Below are positions 48,475 to 60,400 of a stretch of DNA of 64,000 nt, piece after piece; positions within the stretch are counted from its first letter, which is position 1; every line of letters begins with the position of its first letter. The translations under genes were made by a program, and so were the position numbers. Under the pieces are notes generated by a model. The model was not told the origin of the DNA. It searched no databases and saw only the letters and a list, made by a program, of their open reading frames with translations. Source of the DNA: Bimastos eiseni (taxonomy: Eukaryota > Annelida > Clitellata > Crassiclitellata > Lumbricidae); the NCBI GenBank assembly GCA_959347315.1, contig OY365807.1, positions 8,176,915 through 8,240,914 on the forward strand, read 5' to 3'.

Positions 48475-51400
48475 CTGTAAAGATATTAGCAATCCATTCA
48501 TATTAAGAATACTTTGTTTATTCAATACTCGACTGATATCGTCAACCAAATCTCAACCTCAACACTCGCTTGGTATCGTCAATTAAATCTAAAAATATAA
48601 GTCGTCTGACCTCCTTGGCCTCAATGCTGCCAAATTAAATCATTATACTAGGTCCACCAGATCATGTACAATCCCAGACTCTTCCTCTAATTGCACACAA
48701 TCTTGGGATTTGACCCAAATGTCTCATTTTAAACTCACATCTCCAACCTCCTGCATGTCTGCTTTACACATATTGGTCACTTTTTCTGTATTTCAGCTAT
48801 GGACACTTGCAAAACTGCTTCTACTATTGTTACTCCGTTGTCCACTCCAAGCTTGATCATTGTAATTCCTTCATCCTGAACCTTGAAATCACTCAAATTA
48901 AGCATATTTTGACAACTCCTTCTGACTTGACAGCATACCTATGGAGAATGATGAGATTAGTGATTTTAAATAACATAAAGAGGTTATCGACAATGATGTG
49001 ATTAGTGATTTTCAACAATTTGACTAGACTAGATTAGAGGTTATTGAAAATCACGAAATCAATGATTTTCAACAATTAGATTAGAGGTTATTGGCAATGG
49101 TGAAATTAGTGAACTTACTCCAGCTGACGATTGGTGGCTGCTGTGTCTGGTTGAGCAGAGTTGCTAGACCGTGAAATATCGCTCCCTGTTTTGCCACCTT
49201 CAGTGTCACCACCTGTCCAGTCTGTGTCATCATCTCAGCTGCTCTGAAGCCACAATCAATTGTCCGCTAATTTAGGTCTGGCTAACGACAATGCCACCAG
49301 CCACGATACCTACCACCAGTGTAGTACCTTTAAAGAGTTTTTACTTAACGCTTTAACGACGACAGTGTACCAAAAACAAATGGGAAACCAATGCAGCTCT
49401 TCGCTATTGAAGTGCGCTGTTAGAAGGCGCTGTACCAATTGTTGACACATCACCCACTGTCATCACTTCTAGAAACTGTCCTCTCCACTAGAATTAGCCA
49501 GATATGTGCTAAGTTATGTTCAATGTTTTTCCCATCTTCTTATCCACTCGGATCGGACGAAAGACGCTTCCTGGTCAATTAATTTAGATCTTTCCACCAT
49601 TACACCACTATTTTCCTCCCCCCGTCACTTCTCCTCATCACCTCAAAAAAGGGGAAGCTGCAAGCACGTTAATCTTCAACATCTCTCAACAGCATTAAAC
49701 ACTTGTCTGTTTTCCTCATAAAAATCAGGATAGCTAAAAATATTTTGCAAATATGAGGACTTTACTTTTCCTGTGTAAGTCCAATCAGACTCTTTCCATC
49801 GACTTCCAGCAGCTGGTCACCTGCCAGTATTCGACCATCCTGTTTCAATCAAAATCAACAAATCAATCAACTTGTATGTAGCCATCCTGTTTCATTCAAA
49901 AACAATAAATCAATCAACTTGTATGTAGCCATCCTGTTTTTTTAATCAATCAAACTTTGAATCCTGTTTTATCACAATCTAACTTTATCAACCAAGTAAC
50001 CAGCCACTTAACTGATTAGGAAAACCTATTCATATTTTCATTTACACCAGAAACATGTTATAACACTGACTTTGGAAGCAATAACATGAACCACCATGAT
50101 GACAATAACATGAACCACCATGATGAAAATAACATGAACCACCATGATGACAATAACATGAACCACCATGATGAAAATAACATGAACCACCATGATGACA
50201 ACAACATGAACCACCATGATGACAATAACATGAACCACCATGATGACAATACCATGAACCACGATGATGACAATACCATGAACCACGATGATGACAATAA
50301 CACGAACCACCATGATGACAATAACATGAACCACCACGATGACAATAACATGAACCACGATGATGACAATACCATGAACCACCATGATGACAATAACATG
50401 AACCACGATGATGACAATAACATGAACCACCATGATGACAATAACATGAACCACGATGATGACAATAACATGAACCACCATGATGACAATAACATGAACC
50501 ACCATGATGACAATAACATGAACCATCATGATGAATATCCTTTCTATGACTAAACTAAGATTTGGGATTCACAATTATATATAAGAACTTGTGTTACAGA
50601 GAAAAAGTTGAAACAAGTTTCTGGCGTAAATGCAGATCATCCAAGGAAGCAACCGACTTATTTAACATTTATTTAACACGTGTTATTCCTTTCTGGTGAT
50701 CAATACAACATCCTAAACAGATGACCTGATTGACCTCTAACAGAAGCCATCTCCTATAGGCATTGCAACTAAATATATCTAAATATATCTACACAGGCAC
50801 TTAATTGAAGTTGAAGCTCTCTTTCTAGTGCTCAAGAGCCGTCATGAATGTTGAATGTCTTACCATTGCCGCTCCTCCCCCAGGGACGACCGACTTGACA
50901 TAGATACCCTTTTCCTTCTGACTTTCACCCTGAGAAAGATATCAGAACAGAAGGATGGTCAAAGCTCTAAGGAAAACTAGCTAATATCATGAATGGTATG
51001 AACTGGTCCTAAGACTCCAAGAAACATAATCAATCAATCAATCAATCAATGTCAATTTGATAAAGCGACCCTTCAATGTATCTACTCAGAGGCGCTCCCG
51101 GTCTGACTGCGGCTGAAAAAAACGGATTTCAAACACGTATCCTGAACACTGTACCTTATCTAGGTATCACATTACTTCATGACAACCGTTTAGAGAAATC
51201 ATTCTACTCCCTTAACATAGTGTACAGAATCAGTATAACAGTGCCAAGGCACTACAAAATCAGATCTCTACAATACTTATCGTATCATATCTTTAGATTT
51301 AAATAGTGCCTCTCACAGAATAAATATTCAGAGGCGCCTTCAGCACGGAAACCCCGGGGGAAAATAAGCGCCTTTAGAGAGCGAGAAGCTGATGGAGAGA

Positions 51401-54400
51401 AGCTAGTCATTAGTTTAGTCCATATGTAGACGAGTCAGTCACTTGCACTAGTTTATGTCCATGTCTTGTTCAGAAACATCCAGACAAGTGTCGGAATTTC
51501 AGCCGAGAAGGAGCTGCATGGTATTCAACAGAATCAACCGTGAAGTGGAAAGCAGAACCCACCTTGGCTGCAACAATGCTCAGTCCAAGGCTGTTCTTCA
51601 CTTTGCCGAAACTGATGGTGTAGATCTCCAGCTCCCTACGCAGGGTGCCCCCATCGACCCCCGGTCCCTTCGTTCCCCCATCCAGGCGACCGTCCCCACC
51701 ATCCACCTGCTGACCTGATCCAGACTTCAGATTCTGCAAACACATTAACCGACCGTCACAATGTACTTGCGAGTAAACAAAGCACATCGATCTCTGCTGA
51801 ATTCAATCCAGTATATTATGACCATGTGATTCAACAGAAGATACAAGGAAATCAGACATTTGCCAGAGAACACAACAGGTCTTGGCTCATCACAGCATTC
51901 ATAGCCAGTTCTGGTAATAGACACAACCTCACATCATGGCATCTGCTTTCAACTCTACAACCGCAAACTTACTGAAACCGTGGCCATGCTTCCAAATCAA
52001 TAATTCTATTGGCTGCCGAAATAAACTGCTACATCCAAATTTACTCCAAAGTGGCATGATTAAAATTCGTCAATTAATTATTCCCTCAGTGAATGACAAC
52101 AGATGAAGTATGAGGTCAATGACGTTAACACCATCATCTGATAGATAACTGATCATGCAGTGCCTTTCACAGGACAATTAAATGGTCAATATCAGTTGTC
52201 CTGATAACAAGACAAAGTTTGCTATTTATATACAAATCTACAAAGATATACAAATCTACAAAGTCTACAAAGGCTAAAGCTGAGAGAGTTTGTCTAGATA
52301 ATCTGAATAACTAAAAGCAGATAAGGCCTGCCATACTGAATGGCAACAAATTCATTCAAATGTAAAGAACAGTGTGAGCCAAGCAGTAGCATAAAAGCAA
52401 ACTTTTGAATCCTTCTCCAAATTTATTTTAATATGATTTTAGATACGCAGTATTAGGCTCTATGTGTGTTACATCTATGCTGTTGATTGTCACCAGAATT
52501 CTCCAGATTACTGTGATATTTGATTCTGGTTTCTACTTGAAGAGATTGATGTCTTGCAGGTTATGATAATGCCACTATAGAAGTTACTATATAAGACTAG
52601 ACAAATGCAGACATATATAAAGTCACTTTGGTCCTTACAATTATGTTATGTACTCCACAATAAAATTCAATAACACAGCAATTAAATCAAATACAAGACC
52701 ATTACAATATGCTGATCTAATTTCAAGACTTCTCTAGTGTCATAGTCAGCGGTTTTTTATTAAACAGAGAATTCATTCTTAACAAATATAAAAATTGATT
52801 CTGCCATGAAATATATATAATTTTCATTCACCAACGAAACAGTCCATCTAAACAGTAGATGACTGGATGTATGTGCATCAGCATGAAGATATCATGCATG
52901 TAAAACCTCCACAGCGTAAAAGTTATATAAATCACTAAGTTCGTGCTTTATATTTCCTTTAGCAGTGTTTTGAAATCATGCACATTAACATATTATGGTA
53001 CATTTATTAACCAAAAGTTCATGATTTGTATGAGTGAAAATCCATACAAATTGAAGTGAATATAACAATAAGACTAAAAAATAAATCATCAGGAAAATTC
53101 AAACAATCTTCAAACTGCTGGATTATTAACTCCAACTTTAAAAACAACACAGTGACACGAGAGAGCCAACAAAAAACTGCTTACCACTATCATAAGTTAC
53201 AATTTTTGGTAAAAAATAAATAGCCATGCACACAAGCAGCATTCACAAATGTGAGATATCCATGCAGTGCAGGACATCACAGGCAAAACAGTCCACAGCC
53301 GTGCGTACGTTTATGGGCACATAAGAAGAGTCATGCATATGAACAGTCTTTGCCTGAAGAGGCCATGTTTGCAAGCAGCCTTCACAACTCAAGACATTAC
53401 AAAACCATGTCCGCAAGAAATGCCCTGCCAATGCCATGAATGAATCTAAAAATCATCCTTAAACATCCCTTATGAATGAAATGCAGCAATGCAGCATTCA
53501 CTGTTTACCTGATAGGTATGACAGTCCTGCAATCAACACAACCATAATCACCATTAGTAAGAGATGCACACTCCACTTTCAGAGCCAAAAACAAATGAGA
53601 CTAGCATTTGTTCGAAAAACTAATCACAGAACTAGCTGGAAATATCAGCAGACTTAATTCATTTTGACAAAACTTTACTGGTGTAAATAAACATTACTTA
53701 TGATCGATCAAAACTTATAAATGCATGAAATTGGAATTAGATCAGTTCAGCTCTGAAGAAAAAGTCTAGATGACTAACACCTTGCACAGTAGCTGTACCT
53801 GGAACTGACCTTGGCCTTATCCGATAGTTATCGCTGCCTTACCTGATCACCACTGTCTTACCATGCTACTGAACTCTGCCTTACCTGGCAACTTATCTAT
53901 GCTTAACAGAGTGCATGAAATATTATGCTGCCACACCATCAATGAAAAAGACACAAGAAAGCCTGTTATTATTCTTGGAGAGAAAATCAACTGGATATTA
54001 ATCAAACAAAAGAGACGAAACATTTCCAATGAAGTACCTCTTGGTTTGTCATGTAGATCATCCACGTTCCACGAGAATTCTGATTAACCGTATATCGACA
54101 AATTCCTGCCAAGACATTTCAGCACACAGTTTTAGAAATCAGTGCAGTCAACTCAAAGGATGACAATAAAATGTTATTAGTCTTAAACCAGTTCCTGAGA
54201 TCTGTTGAGTGGCTTGACATGTTTAACTGTTGAATGGCAGTTCACTTGCTACTGTACACAATATGACTTGAAGTTCCTATTAACAGTGAATTATGTCTAA
54301 CCATTTAATAAGTGCTAAATCTAATTCTCCAATAAAATCTATAAAATCAATCACTTTTGGGCAATTTACGAGTCTCTGTCACCAAAATCCAGCCAACATC

Positions 54401-57400
54401 TCCATATAGCAAACTGATTATTTAAATAATTTTGCCTTCTCAGTGGTAGGCTCCTCGATTTGGAATGGCCCTTCATAGCACCCAATCTCAGGCACTCTTC
54501 TCCCATCTCAAGATAGCCTTATTTGGATAGCTTTATTTGGGGTTGGGAGCGCCTCTGAGTAGTTCTCTTGAAGAATGAAGAGGCCCTATAATTATATAAA
54601 TTCTCTTAAAGAACGTAATGAATAGAAAATACAGAAACTAAGACGGTCTTCCTGCACCTACCAGGAACTCAAGAAACTAAAAGCTCTTCTGTAAAAAAAA
54701 ACAATTAAAAATGTACATGCCACTTAACTCCAGCATTTGCACCATCAGTTGACAGTGTGTGTAATATATCCGAGAAGTAGGTTGCTATTGACGATGTTAT
54801 AGAAATTGCCTTAATTACAATTACAATCTTCAGCAGTTCTCAATTAGATTCAAAGCTCAGCTTTGTCCAGCCAACGATGGAGACCTTGTTAAGAGTGGCT
54901 CAACATAAGTTGTATTAATTATAAATCAGTAATAAATATAAATCATTCAAGATAACCATTTTGGATGAAGGGCGCAAGGAACTCGGCCAGTCCGCCCGGC
55001 ACTCCCTTGACGAATTCGCATGAATAGCCGTCATCCGGCAGTAGAAATGGCAGCTGGAGACTGACTGGTTCGTCAATCCTCAACTCCAAGCCTTCATTTC
55101 TCAGCATCTCATCAACCGTGTTCTGTGCCCCAAGGATCAGCTGCTCCACAACATCCGATCTCAATGGCGGCTCTCCAGGACTCGGCAAGTAATTCGTCAG
55201 AATGCGGCGCACCTGGATGGAGTTGAGGCTCTCACAGGTGGCCAGAATTGTTCCGATGTCATTAGGCATCTTAGGCGACTCCAGAAGGAATGTAGCCTGT
55301 GAAATTGTAACGTCAAATTCATTCTTAAGTAGAAGAATGCAACCACCAAGTTTAAGGACACAGGCCAGAATTGACAACTCAAATAATTTTTCACCCCACT
55401 GTCTATATGTGTGCAAAAAATGTAAGTTTAACATTTTTGGAGCTATGTCCTGCGTTTTGCGGTATCTGTACCTGCGTGATTTCTGCATGATTAAATATTT
55501 TTGTCATATTTACTTTTTTGATGCATGGTCACATGACAGATGTCATACATTGGCCATTTTTTATGATAATTAGCACTGTCATGTGTATGATAACTTTTGT
55601 CTACAGAAAGCATTCAACTTATGCTAATTAAGCGCAGACGATTGCAGCCTCAATGATTGTGCTTACTGTTGGCATCATTTAGATTTCTTAATTTTTCAGT
55701 TTAATCTTGAACTTAGAAAAATAACAGTTGTTCATTGAACATGTGTAATCGTACATCAAACGCCTCAAGTAGTATGGAGTGAAAGCAATATTCTATGGGT
55801 CCCCTCTGAGGGTTGAGCTACATCATTATTCTTTGTTAACAGACTGAACATCAGAAAAACAAATGTAAAGTGGAACCATAAAAATCACCTGAAGCACCCT
55901 GGCCAGGTGACACTCGGCAGCCAATTCGAGACCCTGTTGCTCGGCCCAGGCCTCAATCTGCCCAAGACGCCGCCTGAGCAGCTGACCCCACACGCGAGTG
56001 CAGAGGTGGAGCTGTGGCTCGAGCATGAGGCGGTTAAACAGCCACATATTGACGAAGTGAAACAGCTGAGAGAACAGCTGGATTGTAAGAGCCGCATTGA
56101 CGCGACATCGACGAAGAACCGTCATGGCCGACGACAGAACCTGAAGAACGCTGTCTGAAATGGAAAAAGAACTTTAAGAAATCACAAGCATATTAACACC
56201 TTTGAACACCTGTTGGTAGGTATTGTCGAAAGGCACCACATAAATGCTCTCAATGAATCTCTTATGTATAAACAAAGCTGAAAAAGCACAACTAGAGCAT
56301 CTCATCCCATGTTTAAACACTCAAACACCATGTGCATATTAAAAGAGACTTGGAAACTGATGCAGTTTGTCTTTACAGTGTTAGAAGCACTTCTGGACTT
56401 TCAGAAGCACAGTTCCTGGTGCCTAACTCTATGGGAAAAGATTCCCATTCAAAGACTTGAGAGACAGAGTAGTTCTGGGATATAGAAATAGCCAGGAAAA
56501 AACCAACAGACCTCATGCCTGGCCTACGTGCTATAATGGATGACTGTGATTAACAAAATCTGACTTGTATCTACTGTCATCCTTGTTCTTATCAGTGTTT
56601 TGTAGAGTTCTTACATAAATATTACTCCCCAGCATTCAATTAATTTACAACACCATCAATTTTATATGCAATCATTCAAACATGGTCACCCAGTTGAGGT
56701 GGGATTTCAGTAAGTCCCTTAATCTGATATAAAGCAGAAGTGATTCTGCTACTAGAAAAGAAACAATATCAACTTAGAGGAGGAACCAAGAGGTGAAACC
56801 AGGATGTTGAGCAGTCAAGTGCTATGCAACTAAACATAACAATCAAAAGTTTATGTTTTACTTACTGACTGGAGAAGCCATCTGGGGATATCGAACAGGA
56901 TCAACTGCAGCGAAACATGATGAGTTATAAATTAATTAAAAAAAACACAAAGTGTCTGAACTAAGAGCGCACAATAACAACATAAAAATAATATTCAGTA
57001 TCTTTGATAACCTCTCAAAAAGTTCTCTGAAGCTATATAAGGAGCACTCGGCCCATTACCGGGTATATCATATTAACACGTATTTATACATGCGACTATG
57101 CATTGGTATGGTGCAACAAATGTGGTTTGGTACGAGTGAATTGGTACTTAATGATAATAATAATTTTTTTTAATTTCACACTGACAAACTGCAGCATGAT
57201 AACAGGTACAGTACGAACGAACGAAAACGCACACTATTACTGGAGTCGAATTTAACAGTCGGCAGCCATGCAAGGCGCCCATTATCTTATGCATCGATAC
57301 TTACCATCCTGGTCTGCTTCATCTGGCTTTGGATTGAGAAATGCAGGCATCATGTGTCCGAGTTCAGCCTGCATGTAATCGACAAGAAAGTTGAAAGCCA

Positions 57401-60400
57401 ATTGGACGGCTTCAGCAAGAACGTTTTGCGATGAGAGGCAAGATGGAAGAATATCTGCATCTCGCTTGAAGAAGTTGAGCATCTCAGATGCATTTGCCAT
57501 CCAGAATGATAACAACCCAGGATTCATCCGACTATCCTGTCGTTCAATCAACAGCAATCAATCAATTCAATTCATTGTTCCATGAACCAATCAATCATTT
57601 AATCAATCCCTCAGTCAATCTATTATTATTATCAATCGATCCGTTGGTAAGTCAGTCAGTCAATCATTTAGTTAATCATTCAAACAAGCAATCAACCCTT
57701 TATGAATCAAAATCACTGAATATGAGTTTGCTTGATCACCAATTTAATCGCTATTAGCCGTAAGTTCATCTGCCAAAGTATTAATTGTTTAATTCACAGT
57801 TCTTCACACTGTTGTATGTGTATCTAAGTTCCTCTGCATCCAAACAAGGAAACCTATCAAGGAACCGATACTGAGCTTTGTGGGATCCTGTCAAATATGA
57901 ATCATTGGGGGTCTGCGGTTTATCAGTTTGAGACTAAAGGAATTACATTATTATTATTAAAAATCTTCTGAATCTGTATGGCAGAATATCACAAATTAAT
58001 ACCTATCTATCTAACAAAGAAGAGATTTTCCAACAGCATCACTGCAAGGTCTCTAACCAGTGGAGTACACCCTGCATCCAAACACAGATACTGGACCAGA
58101 CAAAAACAAGAAGCAGAAATCTAAAGTAACTGCATAATACGCATACAAACTAAATGAATTCGTACTAGAAGGGAAGTCCATTCATACCCGAATGCGCTGA
58201 TGAACCACATGAGCGACTTTGCTCGTGATGGAGCCAATGAGCCATGACTGTTTGCCTGGACTGATGTCTGGTTGACTGAGACGCAGCACGCCTGAACGCA
58301 CCAACATGTAGACAACGTAGGTCGGTGCCATTCGAAACTGTACACTGGTCGAATTGTCATCATTTAAGATGGCCGACAGAAACTTGTCCTCCACTGTGAA
58401 CAGAAAGAAAACAAAAAAGTTAAGAGCGAATCACCCGAATCCCTTCTAAGCAAACCGGTCAATTTCGTTTTCATCTTAAGTGTTCTTATCGTAATGCAAC
58501 TGGCAACGAACAGAACAAAAAAGTAAGAGAACCTTTTGATCATTCAAAGGAAACTGGGGTGAAAGAGGACCTATTGTTAAGTTAGATAAATCGAAAGATA
58601 AATGGGGAGGAAATCAACACCATAGGGATTCCATTTCTTATTTGTGACATCCTTTGTAAGCCTGACAGGGGTGGCATCATTAATTTTATATAAATCCTAA
58701 AATAAATGGGAGGGCACCTCATGTCAAAGGGATGCCATTTCTAATTTATGACAGCCAAAGACTGGTGAGGGGAAATATGCATTCATTTACACAACTCTTA
58801 TGTCAGACAGAAGTCATCCTTAATTTATGACATTAATAAATAAAGTAAGGCTTCCATATCCCTAATGGAACATAGGGTAATGGCTGAATAATCAGCAACT
58901 CATACTAAACTTACGATACTGGGAGTCATTGTTATATTTATAGCAGCCTTAGCTAAAGAACCACTATTGTCTTTCAGAGCATATTATAATGTATATCATA
59001 ATTTAAAGAACATAAACCTATAATCTAAGACTGACCTTCTTCTGGTACACTCAGTGAAGCTGGCAGGAGATCAGCCTCATAACCCGGAGGACCAAAGCGC
59101 GGATCTGGAGCAAACCTAAACCACAACCGTCACATCATAGCAAAGAATAATAACGGCACAATTTATATAGCACTGCAACACATTCGATGCAAAAGAAAAT
59201 GCAGATTACAAGAGTTAAAAGCTGAGAACTGACAGATAAATAAAACAGGCTGCTGACATTTGAGCCAACCACTCATAATCATCTTTGGAAAACATTTGTT
59301 CATCAAACTCCTCTTCTATCAAAGATCCAGCAGAGAGAAGACCACAATGAGGTGATGCAGAAAATCACAAGATGAGAGATGCCTTACAATGGTTGCTGCT
59401 GCTGTAGGGTTCCTCCTCGGTCATTGGCTGCCGCCTGGGCCCGAATCGTCTCCACTCGACCATCGACATCAAAGTTTGTCTCAAAGTCCCTCGCACTCCT
59501 TGCGGTCTGAATCGGCTCCGTGGGCATCACCGGCCGACCCCTCTGCTTCAACAAAAGCAAAGACACAATTCACGGATAGATAAAGATTGTTGGAACCATT
59601 ACAACCAGTCACAGCTAATCCAACTTATAGCTCTGACTTCAATACTTGTTGTGTGCCTTCCTTCAAGCATTCGCTAAACTTCAGAAGGCCCTAAACTGGG
59701 GATGAACCGAGATTGAATTTCTAGCCGAGTCTGAGTACCGAGTTTTACGAGTTGAATTTTGCCGAGTCCAAGCAGAGTCAAAAATATTTAAAAAGTCCCA
59801 TTCTCTTAATTGTTAGTTTGGCAGTTTGCACAAATTTTATGAATTATTTTAGTTTTGCCTTAGTTTACGCTAGGAAATAGGAACTAGTAGCACTATTTGT
59901 CTTTATAGTTAGGTCGATTGTTGTTTTATAAATAAAAAATGTAGCATATGTGTTTTTAGTTAGGTCGATTGTGGCTTTGCACATTAGAAAATCCGATTTT
60001 CACTTTCAAAACAGAAAATCAGAAAGATTAAAACTTGGAACCATTGTTTATCTGATTCTGAGTTTATGCCGAGCTCTACGAAACGCGGGCTGAGCCGAGT
60101 TTCGGTTCATTCCTACCCTAAACAAGATTACATGAAGCAGTTGCCTCTCAAATCAGAATCCCACACACAAGTAAAATAAAAAAATTTTAAATTGCTCATC
60201 TGAAACTTAACACTTCTTTTCTAGCAGGTTCAAAAAACAATATTCTTAGATAAACGGTTGAAACAACGGACAGACCTCGTTTCCAGGTGCATCAAGGAAC
60301 CGGAACTGATGTAACTTTCCGAACTGGACGACCATTCCATGTCGTAGGATTGTTGTATCGGAGACTCTGGTGCCGTTGACAAATATCAGCGCTTCCTTCG

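Noticed and set aside
50086..50553. 155-163 codon frames rich in Asn/His/Asp or Val/Ile
   Set aside because: By-products of the 24-bp minisatellite in an afadin intron.
53847..54065. 72-codon minus-strand frame starting MDDLHDKPRG as an afadin exon
   Set aside because: It is the wrong frame of the 54105-54038 exon. The frame giving SRGTWMIYMTN fits both homology and splice phase.
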